Position numbers and translations under genes: made by a program. A stretch of 53,264 nucleotides of DNA from contig NZ_LZKP01000155.1 in NCBI RefSeq assembly GCF_001672895.1, positions 1-53,264 on the forward strand, read 5' to 3'. Source of the DNA: Mycobacterium sp. E740 (GTDB lineage Bacteria; Actinomycetota; Actinomycetes; Mycobacteriales; Mycobacteriaceae). The notes under the pieces were generated by a model. It saw nothing but the letters and a program-made list of their open reading frames with translations. It made no database searches and was not told the origin of the DNA. Every line of letters begins with the position of its first letter. Position 1 is the first letter of the stretch. This document shows, piece by piece, positions 9,005 to 17,459 of this stretch.

Positions 9005-9637
9005 ATGGCGACAGAAGCCAGCCACGCGTCGGCGGTAAAGGACATGCGGCGCCTGCGGTGGCAACTGTTCTTCCGGGGCGCAGTGACGCTCTACGGGTCC
9101 AGCAGCGCCACCGAAATGGTGTACCTTACCCATTACGCCCAACATGCCCGTCTAGTCGCTGAGATCGGGTTCAACGCCGGCCAATCCGCTTACGCAATGC
9201 TCATCGCGAACCCCGACCTCGAGGTGGTGTCGTTCGACCTAGGAGCGCATCGGGCGATAAAAGTCGGGAAACGGTTCATCGATGAGCGGTTCCCCGGCCG
9301 CCACACCCTGATTCTCGGAGACTCCAAAACTACCGTGCCTGAATACAGAGCCGCTCATCCTGAAACGGTGTTCGATGTGGTATTCGTCGACGGCGGCCAC
9401 GACTACGACACCGCCGCAGCCGATCTGGCGAACATGCGGGAATTGTCCTCCCCGGCGACAACACTGATCATGGACGATTTGGTGCCGGGAATGAGTTACG
9501 GGATCGGGCCCATGAAGGCGTGGAGTGAGGCTGTTGAGCAGGGGATGATTCGTGAGTCAGAACGCGTGCGCAATGGGCGGCGCCGCGGATGGGGACGCGG
9601 CCACTACGTGGCGAGGGAGACTGACACACCCACCTGA
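9005..9637 (+). CDS. Class I SAM-dependent methyltransferase (Methyltransf_24-like)
   Basis: The 210-residue protein starts at the ATG at 9005, where GGGGGAAAAC lies directly upstream; a longer frame to 8882 adds 41 residues with no conserved feature. EIGFNAGQSA at 53-62 is the SAM-binding motif I in the form seen in TylF/Methyltransf_24-type enzymes. VVSFDLG follows motif II, and VFVDGGHDYD is the acidic, metal-binding motif of this group. It is followed by MDDLVPGMSYG. There is no membrane segment. Together with two other methyltransferases in this block it probably O-methylates a sugar or side chain of the final product. The acceptor is not readable. Confidence 0.88.
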   Translation: MATEASHASAVKDMRRLRWQLFFRGAVTLYGSSSATEMVYLTHYAQHARLVAEIGFNAGQSAYAMLIANPDLEVVSFDLGAHRAIKVGKRFIDERFPGRHTLILGDSKTTVPEYRAAHPETVFDVVFVDGGHDYDTAAADLANMRELSSPATTLIMDDLVPGMSYGIGPMKAWSEAVEQGMIRESERVRNGRRRGWGRGHYVARETDTPT

Positions 9638-10119
9638 GTGGATCGACTGGTGTAGTTCGCCGTTCTGGCGTTCGGGTGTTCCGCTGGGGGCACACGCCCT
9701 GCGCCTGCTTCGCCCAACTATCGAGCGCAGCAAACTTGCCGAGGTAAGCGCAGAATCTTCGGCGACTAGCGCGGATTGCCCTAGCTGACAGGTCGGCGAC
9801 CAGGCGTCGCGTTCGCTGGGTGTATGCCCGGTTAGGTCGAAACTGCTCGATGATCCACGCCCTGGCTATCGCCCTGCCGCAAGTTCGCCGAACGGGCTAC
9901 CGGCGCGGTAGTATTTGCTGCGTAGACCATGGGGGAGTTTACTGGCGGGGTCCGACGGATAATCCGCCGCGTAGTCTTGAAGGGTCATGACCGGAGAGAG
10001 CAGTCGCATCGCGCTAACCCGCGGTCGGCGCTGCGCCTGAACCCTGGCGTGCTGCGCGCCGCGTGGTGTAGTCGCGCCGACTCTGCTGTCAGAGTCCACC
10101 GTCCTGAAGGAGGAAACGG
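9638..10119. other. Intergenic region, no gene seen
   Basis: About 480 bases between the methyltransferase and the cupin_8 gene. Short frames on both strands lack known motifs and overlap each other. The only clear signal is the ribosome site at the right edge. Confidence 0.5.
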
Positions 10120-10122
10120 TTG
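10107..10122 (+). promoter_or_regulatory. Shine-Dalgarno site before a TTG start
   Basis: AAGGAGG (10107-10113) is a perfect anti-16S match, six bases before TTG (10120-10122). The next in-frame ATG is deep inside the conserved domain, so TTG is the real start. Confidence 0.8.
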
Positions 10123-11001
10123 TTTGACGTCAACAACACGTTCGAGGTGCCGAGATTAGAACGCCCGAGCCGCGATGAACTGGAAGAGCGCTTCATCATC
10201 CCGCAGCGCCCGGTCGTCATCTCCGGAGCGATGGAGGACTGGCCAGCGCTCGAGCAGTGGACCAACGAGTATCTGAAGGAGAAAATCGGCGGTCGCCCGC
10301 TGAGCCCCTCCAAGGTCACCGATGCGGGCACTCACATCCCCGATGCGAAGAAGGGGACCATGGCTGCCGCGTCGGAGATGACGTTCGCGGAGTACATCGA
10401 TCTGCTGGCAAGTGGCGTCATCTCGGACGGCGAACTCTATGCCGTCCAACTTCCCATCGAGACCGCCCTACCCGAGCTGTGGCCCGATGTCCGATTCCCC
10501 GCCTTCGTCGACGAGGACAAGTTCGCCGCGGTCAATCTTTGGTTCGGCCCTGGCAACAACTTCACGTCGCTGCACTACGACTACGCCGACAACTTCCTCA
10601 CGCAGGTCCGGGGCAAGAAGCAAGTAATGCTCTGTCCGCCTCGGGAGATCACCCGCGTCTACCCCTACCCCTTCGGATACGTCGGCAACAACCTCTCCCA
10701 GGTCAACGTCGCGTCCCCGGATCTGACTCAGTTCCCCGACTGGGCCGACGCCGACCGGGCTGTCGTCGAGCTCGGCCCGGGCGACATGCTCTACATCCCG
10801 CTCGTCTGGTGGCACGCGGTGTGGGGAATCGGCGAGAACATGTCGATCAACTACTGGTGGCAGTCCAACTACGCCAATTTCCTCAAACATCCCCGCCAGA
10901 CGGCCCGCCGCCTCGGCAGCCTCGCTGTCGGCGTTCGCGGTGCCGCCGGCCAGATGGTACAGAGCGTCGCCAGCAGCGCCGGTCTCCAGTCCGTCCGCTG
11001 A
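10120..11001 (+). CDS. Cupin_8/JmjC-like Fe(II)/2-oxoglutarate hydroxylase
   Basis: The 293-residue protein uses a TTG start behind a perfect AAGGAGG. It has the layout of the cupin_8 (FIH/JmjC-type) hydroxylases: RPVVISGAMEDWPA near residue 30-43, the iron ligands H152-Y-D154 in SLHYDYADNF, Lys168 as likely 2-oxoglutarate ligand in GKKQVMLCPP, and distal His232 in PLVWWHAVWG. No signal peptide is present. Such enzymes hydroxylate protein side chains or small peptides; some occur in natural-product loci. It is convergent with the FkbM gene with 12 bases between stops. With the TauD/SyrP-like protein it is the second iron oxygenase in the block. Target unknown. Confidence 0.87.
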   Translation: MFDVNNTFEVPRLERPSRDELEERFIIPQRPVVISGAMEDWPALEQWTNEYLKEKIGGRPLSPSKVTDAGTHIPDAKKGTMAAASEMTFAEYIDLLASGVISDGELYAVQLPIETALPELWPDVRFPAFVDEDKFAAVNLWFGPGNNFTSLHYDYADNFLTQVRGKKQVMLCPPREITRVYPYPFGYVGNNLSQVNVASPDLTQFPDWADADRAVVELGPGDMLYIPLVWWHAVWGIGENMSINYWWQSNYANFLKHPRQTARRLGSLAVGVRGAAGQMVQSVASSAGLQSVR

Positions 11002-11013
11002 CCCGCAGGGCCG

Positions 11014-12015
11014 TCACAGCGCGTCGGTATCGCTTCGCGACAGCACGATGTCGCAGTGCGGTTTGCGCTCCAAAAGCGTCAAGTCACGCACGCGCTGTGG
11101 CCGGCCGACATTCCTGGGCCACAGATACCGCCAGGGCCCGTAGTCGTTCGGCAGCAGATAGACGTTGAAACCGCGATCCACAAAGGGTCGCAGCACATCC
11201 GTCGGCTTCAGTGTCTGATCGCTCCACCAGATCGGGGACAGCTCAACCATCAATTCCGCGTCGGCGGGCAGCGCGTCGACGGACTCCAACAAGCCCGCGA
11301 GCACGCGGTCCTCGCCGCCCTCTACGTCGATCTTGATCAGGCGCGCAGCCGCCAGCTCCTCGCGGCGTACGAGCGCACCCAGCGGCGCCGCTCGAACTCG
11401 GCCCTGTTCCCGGAAGCCCCCGTGGGCGACCGTCGTGGTGAGGCCGGTGTTGTAGCTCGGACCCACGAACAGCGGGACTTCGTCGTCGTGATCCGACACG
11501 GCGGCGGTCACCACGCGGACGTTCGTCAGGTCGTTCGTGGACACCGTTTCCTCTAGCGCGGCGACGGCCGGGGGCGAGGGCTCGATCGCCACCACTGTGC
11601 CGGCAGGACCGACCAGCTTGGCGGCCAGCGCGCTTACACAGCCGATGTTGGCGCCGACGTCGATGAAGGTGTCGCCGGGTTGCAATCGGCGGCGCATGAG
11701 CGCTGCAATGTCGGGTTCCCACGTGCCGAACAGATACAGATACATCTGAATGAGGTCAGGTAGCTCGCATCGATGACGCACGCCGTCTTCAGTGGTGCAA
11801 TGAACGACCAGCGGGCCCCGAAATGCGGCACGGAGGTACAGCCACACAACCATCGCGAAGAACGGAACGACGAGTAGAACGGTCCGAACCCGGCGCTCGG
11901 CGGCACCGACGCTTTCCTGGTCGGTGCGCAGAGATCTGAGGTACCTCCGCCACAGTGCGACGATCCGCTGCTCGATCAACCGCGTGACCCGCTGTCTCCA
12001 GACACCGATGAACAC
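11014..12015 (-). CDS. FkbM-family SAM methyltransferase with N-terminal membrane segment
   Basis: The 333-residue protein starts at GTG (12015). A hydrophobic stretch at ~45-63 (VRTVLLVVPFFAMVVWLY) predicts one membrane helix, so the enzyme is probably anchored at the membrane. DTFIDVGANIGCVS at 115-128 is SAM motif I in the form typical of FkbM methyltransferases. IEPSP follows as motif II, and LIKIDVEGGE is the conserved late motif. FkbM enzymes O-methylate sugars and polyketide or peptide hydroxyls. No good ribosome site precedes the GTG, so the start could differ. It may be the second gene of a minus-strand run behind the MFS exporter (201 bases upstream). Confidence 0.88.
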   Translation of the reverse strand: MFIGVWRQRVTRLIEQRIVALWRRYLRSLRTDQESVGAAERRVRTVLLVVPFFAMVVWLYLRAAFRGPLVVHCTTEDGVRHRCELPDLIQMYLYLFGTWEPDIAALMRRRLQPGDTFIDVGANIGCVSALAAKLVGPAGTVVAIEPSPPAVAALEETVSTNDLTNVRVVTAAVSDHDDEVPLFVGPSYNTGLTTTVAHGGFREQGRVRAAPLGALVRREELAAARLIKIDVEGGEDRVLAGLLESVDALPADAELMVELSPIWWSDQTLKPTDVLRPFVDRGFNVYLLPNDYGPWRYLWPRNVGRPQRVRDLTLLERKPHCDIVLSRSDTDAL

Positions 12016-12215
12016 TGCTGGTACGCCAACGACACAGGCGTTCCCCCTAAGTCACCCCGACCCAGAACACGTGGGCCCCTGAACGATCAACGTGATCCTA
12101 GTCCGAACACACAACATCCGATCAGGAAGAGGCGGATCACTCCGGCGACCGCGAACCCGACTGCCTCGGCGCGGGGTGGCCCGGCGGAGCCTGCTGCCGG
12201 CGGTCGCGTGCAGGC

Positions 12216-13727
12216 CTACATGTCGCCGGCGTCGATGGCCTTCTTGACTTGCTGTGCGTGCGCCACCTGCTGCGCCGAGTAGCCGATGAAGAGCGCGATG
12301 ATGCCGACGATGACGGTCACCGCAGCCAACCACAACAAGCCGTAGGTGATGCCTTCGTCCAGCGCATGCAACTGAGCGGCGTCCATGGACTTGACCGGGC
12401 CGTTGACGCCGCCCAGGGAAAGGGTGCGCGACGTGATCACGGCTTGGATCGCGACCAGCACCACCGGTCCCCCCAGGGTGGACAACATCAGTGCTATCGC
12501 GGAGGTGGGTCCGATGCGGTCGTCTCCGACGCTGGCGATGGCCGAGAGCATGAGCGGGAGGTTGACCACGCCGATGCCGACGCCGCCCACGACGAGTGGC
12601 AGCACCAGGTTCGGGAAGTAAGGGACGTCCATGTTGAGGGTGAGGCCGCTGACCACCACCGCCCCCAACACGAGCAGGCCACCGGCGATCACCAGCACCC
12701 GTGGCGGGAACCGCATCACCAGCCGCGACGACGCGCCCATCCCGATGCCAGCCGCAATGACGAACGGAATGAATCCGATGCCGGCGTGCAGCGTGCTGTA
12801 ATGCAGGACTTGCTGAACATATAAGGCAACCAGCACGGTCAGCGTGAACAACACCCCACCGGCGAAGAAGATGGTGACGAACGTGGCCAGCCGATTACGG
12901 TCGACGAACAAATCGAAAGGCACGATGGGGTTCTCGGCCCGGCGCTCGACCACGACGAACGCCACCAGGGCGGCTAGTGCCACGACGCCCGAACCGATCG
13001 TCATAGCCGACAGCCAGCCCTCTTGAGGCGCTACTGATACGCCGAGAACCACGGCGGCACAAATCAATGTGGCCAGTACGGCCCCGGCGACGTCGAGCTT
13101 CATCCGCTCCGTCCGGGTCTCGCGCAGCGCGGCGCTCGCGAGCCAGATCACGACGAGTCCGATCGGCACGTTGACGATGAAGACGAGTCGCCATGACACG
13201 TCGGTGAGTGCCCCGCCCACAGTCAAGGCCAGCACGGAGCTGAGTCCCCCCATCGCGCCGAATATCGCCGTCGCGACATTGCGCCCGGGCCCCTTCGGGA
13301 ATGTGGTCGCCACCAGCGCCATACACGTGGGTGTGAGGATGCCGGCGGCTATGCCCTGCACCAGCCGGCCCGAAAGGAGACTGGCCGAGTCCCAGGCGAC
13401 CCCGCACAGTCCTGAGGCGATCGTGAACACCGCACCAGCGATCAGGAAAGTGCGCTTCCGGCCGATCGCGTCCCCAAGGCGGCCGCCCAGAAGCATCAGG
13501 CCGCCGAAGGTGAGTATGTAGGCAGTGACCACCCATCCCCGAGCAGCGTCGGAGAGGCCAAACTCGTTCTGAATCTTGGGAAGAGCGAAGACCGCGATAG
13601 TCCCGTCCATCGCCGCCACCAGGCTCATGCCGCTGAGGGCGATGACTGCGGCGGCATACCGGCCACGCGACAGCGGAGTCTGGAGGAAGCCGCTCTTATC
13701 GCTCAACGTAGTCGGCTCGGCGGGCAT
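12216..13727 (-). CDS. DHA2-family (EmrB/QacA) MFS exporter, copy 2
   Basis: 503 residues with about 14 predicted membrane helices. AAMDGTIAVFALPKIQNE marks helix 1 and GGRLGDAIGRKRTF is MFS motif A. AAAGGAG lies seven bases before the ATG on the minus strand, so the start is well supported. It is colinear with the plus-strand exporter at 6037-7620 over its full length, including the C-terminal HALDEGITYGLL/NAMDNGFTDGLL segment, so the two arose by duplication. A role in export of the peptide or of a precursor is inferred. Confidence 0.92.
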   Translation of the reverse strand: MPAEPTTLSDKSGFLQTPLSRGRYAAAVIALSGMSLVAAMDGTIAVFALPKIQNEFGLSDAARGWVVTAYILTFGGLMLLGGRLGDAIGRKRTFLIAGAVFTIASGLCGVAWDSASLLSGRLVQGIAAGILTPTCMALVATTFPKGPGRNVATAIFGAMGGLSSVLALTVGGALTDVSWRLVFIVNVPIGLVVIWLASAALRETRTERMKLDVAGAVLATLICAAVVLGVSVAPQEGWLSAMTIGSGVVALAALVAFVVVERRAENPIVPFDLFVDRNRLATFVTIFFAGGVLFTLTVLVALYVQQVLHYSTLHAGIGFIPFVIAAGIGMGASSRLVMRFPPRVLVIAGGLLVLGAVVVSGLTLNMDVPYFPNLVLPLVVGGVGIGVVNLPLMLSAIASVGDDRIGPTSAIALMLSTLGGPVVLVAIQAVITSRTLSLGGVNGPVKSMDAAQLHALDEGITYGLLWLAAVTVIVGIIALFIGYSAQQVAHAQQVKKAIDAGDM

Positions 13728-13929
13728 ACAGTCGCTCCTTTCGCGTGCCCTGCCGTCGATTGACGTTGCGCTGCCACGTCACTCGCCGTCATAGCGGACC
13801 ACGCTACAGCAATCTCAAAAGGTGTCGGCCGTGAGCCCGACGGGTCAAGCGCTGTCTGTGACTTCGGGTCTCAGTCGCCTTCCGCCGACCGTGTCATTGG
13901 CGAACATCGCGGTCGTGCCAGGTGACCGG

Positions 13930-14706
13930 TCAATGCCTCGCCATGTGGTTGCGTAGTGGTCCCACGGTCAAGTCAAGCTCGCGAAGGCGAACCACCAACG
14001 GTTCGAGCGCGGCAGCCGTCACCTTCCATGATCCCGGAGCGGCTTGATAATCGCTGTCGTGCAGCAGCACCGTGCTGCCATCACGCGCGTCGCGCATCAC
14101 ATCGCGCACCACCTCTTCGGCGGTGGCATCTTCGCGCCAATCGCGCCCGCACGCATCCCAGAGCACCGGCATCAAACCCAGGCTCCTGCTGGCCCAGAAC
14201 GTGGCACCCGTCGGAATCCCGTACGGCGGCCGATACCAGACGGGCCGCACCCCGGTCGCCGCGGCGATTTCATCCGAGGCCCTCACCAGGCTGGCGCGCA
14301 GCCGGCGTGGGGGCACCAGCAGGCTGTTTCGATGATCCCACCCGTGCAGGGCGATCTCATGGCCTTCGGCGACCACACGCTGCGCGACGTCAGGGTGTTT
14401 GGCCACCTGCTCGCCCAGCATGAAGAACGTCGCTTTCACCTCGAGCCGCGCGAGTATGTCCAGAATCTCTGGCGTGCCGCACGGGTCGGGACCGTCGTCG
14501 AATGTCAGCGCGACGTGGCCCGGCCGGCCTCGGCCGGCCAAGCGCGGCATCCACCGGTGCACTTGTGGAAAGGCTGTGATGAACGGTAAGGCAAACGCCA
14601 AAGCCGACATCACCGCCGCCACACAAGCCCACCGCAGCGTCGCTCTCATCACCCTCCCATGGTCTGTCCGCGTCGTCGTTCGCACGGAGAACGGGCGCTT
14701 TATCAA
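13930..14706 (-). CDS. Polysaccharide deacetylase (NodB family)
   Basis: Residues 68-72 (TFDDG) and H121/H125 in HGWDH are the metal-binding motifs of carbohydrate esterase family 4, with RPPYG at 159-163 and LLHDSD at 214-219. These enzymes remove N- or O-acetyl groups from amino-sugar polymers or sugars. A hydrophobic segment (WACVAAVMSALAFALPFITAF, ~26-46) suggests a signal anchor, placing the catalytic domain outside the membrane. The TTG start at 14706 overlaps the stop of the upstream glycosyltransferase by 4 bases (TTGA), which implies coupling. A start at ATG 14649, next to GGGAGGG, is an alternative. Coupling to the glycosyltransferase suggests it acts on the sugar that enzyme adds, for example exposing an amine; this is inference. 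Confidence 0.9.
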   Translation of the reverse strand: MIKRPFSVRTTTRTDHGRVMRATLRWACVAAVMSALAFALPFITAFPQVHRWMPRLAGRGRPGHVALTFDDGPDPCGTPEILDILARLEVKATFFMLGEQVAKHPDVAQRVVAEGHEIALHGWDHRNSLLVPPRRLRASLVRASDEIAAATGVRPVWYRPPYGIPTGATFWASRSLGLMPVLWDACGRDWREDATAEEVVRDVMRDARDGSTVLLHDSDYQAAPGSWKVTAAALEPLVVRLRELDLTVGPLRNHMARH

Positions 14707-15995
14707 CGCCGTGGACTGTCAGTCGGCGCGGCAATGCACCCGGCGCGTGCGGACTTTTCCAGTAGATCAGCGGCGTTGGCAACGCTTTCAGCGGGTTTTG
14801 TCATCCGGGTGGCGATTTCTCGAGCCCGACTGACGTATTGCGGCGCCAAGATTTGTCGAAGGTCTTTGGCCAAGGATTTAGCGTCAGTCGCCGAAAATCG
14901 CCGCGTGGCGCCGACCTGCATTCGCTTGGCGTGGCCGCCGAATACCTGCCCATCGGTGTGCGACCAAAGGATCAGCGAAGGTACTCCCGCGCGTAGAGTT
15001 GCGGCGAAGGTTCCCGCGCCGCCGTGGTGCACTATGGCACGGCAGGCGGGAAAGACTGCCGAGTGCGAGACCGCCTTAACGACTTTGACGTCATCCGAGC
15101 ACGGAACGTGTTTGAAGTCATTGCATCCTGAGCAGATCAGGACCCGCTCACCCAATTCCGCGCAGGCGGCGATGACCATCGCGATTGTGCGGTCGGGGGA
15201 GTCGGTCGGCATGCTTCCGAATCCGAAATAGATCGGCTGCGTTCCCGCGGCGATCCACGAGCTCACTTCCTCGTCGTCATTCGACGACAAACCCATCGTC
15301 AGCGCTCCCACGAACGGACGATGATCTTGGCGCTGCGCCCATTCCGCTGCCAGTCCCGGGTAGCAGATTTCGTCATACGTCTGTATCTCCAAGGCCCCTT
15401 CTGCGATCCGCCGCGTTGTCGGCATTGTCGCTTTCGGTAGCCCGAGTTCACTGCGTTGAGCGGCCTCGAGATTTTTTGTTCCCAGCCAGTTCATCCAGTC
15501 CAAGAGGCGAAGGCCGAAACGGACGACCGCCGGCGGTAAACCTGGAATCCAATACCCGTTGGGTCTCAGCGGAATGGGATGCAGCGTCGCGAACGGGATG
15601 GCGTGATGCTCTGCGACGTTTGCCGCGACTTGCTCGTAAATATGACCGCTGACTAGCAGATCGGCGTCATCGGCCAGCGAGATCAGCGTTTTGCTCAACT
15701 CCGACCAGTGTCTCTTGACTATGTCGATCGTTTCTCGCCATGACTCGAATAACTCTTTGGTCCACAAATTCCGCGGGAATCCCTTCCACAAATTCTGGAA
15801 GAAATCCGATTTCAGGGTGGACTGCGAATCCAGGCCGAAGGCGACCGCCTCGAGCCCTGCCGATTCGACGAGCCCCACCTGGTCAGGTGGAACTGCCATC
15901 CGTACTTCGTGGCCCCGGAACGCCAGTTCGCGGCCCAGTGCCGCGCAGGGCTCGACGTCACCCCGGGTTCCATAGCACGCCAAAACAAATTTCAT
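14703..15995 (-). CDS. GPL-type glycosyltransferase (GT-B, MGT/GT1-28-like), copy 1
   Basis: 430 residues with a GT-B layout. The N-terminal MKFVLACYGTRGDVEPCAAL resembles the start of sterol and glycopeptidolipid glycosyltransferases. PIYFGFGSMP near 253-262 opens the C-terminal nucleotide-sugar domain, and VHHGGAGTFAATLRAGVP is its sugar-nucleotide-binding motif. GGGGGGAG precedes the ATG, and a near-consensus promoter lies at 16040-16068. The stop overlaps the deacetylase start. In mycobacteria this family glycosylates Thr or other hydroxyls of lipopeptides. By eye its codons are less GC-rich than those of the NRPS genes. The sugar and acceptor are unknown. Confidence 0.93.
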   Translation of the reverse strand: MKFVLACYGTRGDVEPCAALGRELAFRGHEVRMAVPPDQVGLVESAGLEAVAFGLDSQSTLKSDFFQNLWKGFPRNLWTKELFESWRETIDIVKRHWSELSKTLISLADDADLLVSGHIYEQVAANVAEHHAIPFATLHPIPLRPNGYWIPGLPPAVVRFGLRLLDWMNWLGTKNLEAAQRSELGLPKATMPTTRRIAEGALEIQTYDEICYPGLAAEWAQRQDHRPFVGALTMGLSSNDDEEVSSWIAAGTQPIYFGFGSMPTDSPDRTIAMVIAACAELGERVLICSGCNDFKHVPCSDDVKVVKAVSHSAVFPACRAIVHHGGAGTFAATLRAGVPSLILWSHTDGQVFGGHAKRMQVGATRRFSATDAKSLAKDLRQILAPQYVSRAREIATRMTKPAESVANAADLLEKSARAGCIAAPTDSPRR

Positions 15996-16715
15996 AACCG
16001 CTCCCCCCGGCCGTATGCTATCGCCGCGCGATGGAAGAGATTGTAAGCAGTTGCACAGCTACTGACAAATCACTGCTGCGTCACACCATTTCGATCTCAA
16101 CGAGATAAATTGTTTGCGGCAGCAACGATGTTTTCTTCTACCACGTCAATACCCTTTCATATGGCCGCCAGCAGCGGAATCACCTCGGCCTCCAGTCTTG
16201 ATCCCTGCGCTGCCAGCAACCTTCCGCACCATCTCGTCCCACTCACCGCCAATGCCCGAGCGCGAAGGTCGATTACGCGGCGGGCAGCCGGTGGGGGTGC
16301 TCCGAGCAGTTGGCACAGCCGCGAGTGCCGCACGGGAGTTGACTGATCACGTGCTGCGGGACGCCCTGGACGGCATGCCGCCGAAAGGGGGGTGAACGGC
16401 ATGTTGCCCCCGCACGGGCTCGGCGCGAGCGCAGTCGGCGCCGGACCAGTCGGAACGGTGGGCATAGTCGTCATGCCGGCCGGCGAAGTTGTGCCCGGCC
16501 AGAGTTGACGGCGGAATCGCAACGAGCGCTTCGAGGCGCGATACTATGCAGCATCACACTTCAGGCGCTTGGGGCCATCTCGCGGGCCATAGAATTGAGG
16601 TTGCAAACAGTCACATCTGCGCACGATTTTCTTTCAACTACTGGTTCAGTTTCGGGGCGGGTTCCATCGCTCTTGAACGTCGCAACATTCATCGACAAAT
16701 AAGGCCGTTCCTAAT
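15996..16715. other. Divergent intergenic region with promoter and possible decayed reading frame
   Basis: About 720 bases between a glycosyltransferase (minus) and a methyltransferase (plus). The left part holds the promoter at 16040-16068. Between ~16100 and 16520 frames are open on both strands but have no recognised domain. One minus-strand frame from 16522 runs to a TGA at 16157 and then continues in register for 18 more residues with a helix-like sequence (KGIDVVEENIVAAANNLSR). It could be a decayed gene, but I cannot assign it. Confidence 0.4.
16040..16068 (-). promoter_or_regulatory. Near-consensus SigA-type promoter for the glycosyltransferase-deacetylase pair
   Basis: On the minus strand TTGTCA (16068-16063) and TACAAT (16045-16040) are separated by exactly 17 bases. 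The predicted transcription start near 16033 leaves a 5' leader of about 38 bases before the ATG at 15995, enough for its GGGGGGAG ribosome site. Confidence 0.65.
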
Positions 16716-17408
16716 ATGCCACGATCTGCCCATGCAAATAACGCGCGAAAGTCGTTCACGGCCGTCATGGCGGCCAAGTCCGTGGCTTTCTTCACCCGAC
16801 ACCCGATTCTCATACGGGCCGTCGTCCCTCCGTTGTCATACATGGTCAATCCTCCATCGATTGATGAGGCAACGTGGGATCGCGAATATTCAGAGGGTCA
16901 TTGGGCTTACCTGAATGAATTGGCCGAAATGCCGCGTTATGCTCTCATTGCTGGGTTCATGAGATATTTGCAGCCAGTGGGAAGTGTACTGGATGTCGGT
17001 TGTGGGACCGGCCAGCTGGTTGATTGGGTATGGCGGGAAAGTGTCCAGCGGTACGTCGGGATCGATTTATCGAAAGTCGCGGTTGAAACTGCGAGCCGTC
17101 TGAGTGCGCAAGCGCGATTCGAAGTGGCAGACGCGAATACTTACGTTCCAGACGAAACGTTCGACGTCATCATCTTCAATGAAGTTCTCTACTACTCGCC
17201 CGATCCCGGTGCAACATTGGAACGTTACGGGCAGTTCCTCAATCCGGACGGCGCGTTCATTATTTCGACGTTCCGTAATCCCGGCGGCGTGAAGATGTGG
17301 CGCGAGTGTAGGGCGCACGTCGAACTAGTCGACCAGGTCAGGTGCCGGGGGGCTGCAGGATTGGAATGGGACATTCGTCTATGTCGTCCCAAGAAGGCGG
17401 CTGCTTGA
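16716..17408 (+). CDS. Class I SAM-dependent methyltransferase (UbiE/Methyltransf_23-like)
   Basis: 230 residues. VLDVGCGTG at 91-99 is SAM motif I and YVGIDLS is motif II; FDVIIFNEVLYYSPDP is the motif IV region, and LNPDGAFIISTFRNPG the post-methyl-transfer strand. No membrane segment is clear. The start is uncertain: ATG at 16716 has only a distant AAGG, and internal ATGs at 16767 or 16842 would keep the catalytic domain. Base composition is visibly more AT-rich than neighbouring genes, which may reflect separate acquisition. It sits between two glycosyltransferases, so a sugar O-methyltransferase role is plausible but not shown. Confidence 0.85.
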   Translation: MPRSAHANNARKSFTAVMAAKSVAFFTRHPILIRAVVPPLSYMVNPPSIDEATWDREYSEGHWAYLNELAEMPRYALIAGFMRYLQPVGSVLDVGCGTGQLVDWVWRESVQRYVGIDLSKVAVETASRLSAQARFEVADANTYVPDETFDVIIFNEVLYYSPDPGATLERYGQFLNPDGAFIISTFRNPGGVKMWRECRAHVELVDQVRCRGAAGLEWDIRLCRPKKAAA

Positions 17409-17459
17409 TTCCCTTCGACCTCTCCCGACGAGTCGATTCACGGCTCACCCCGTCAGCGG

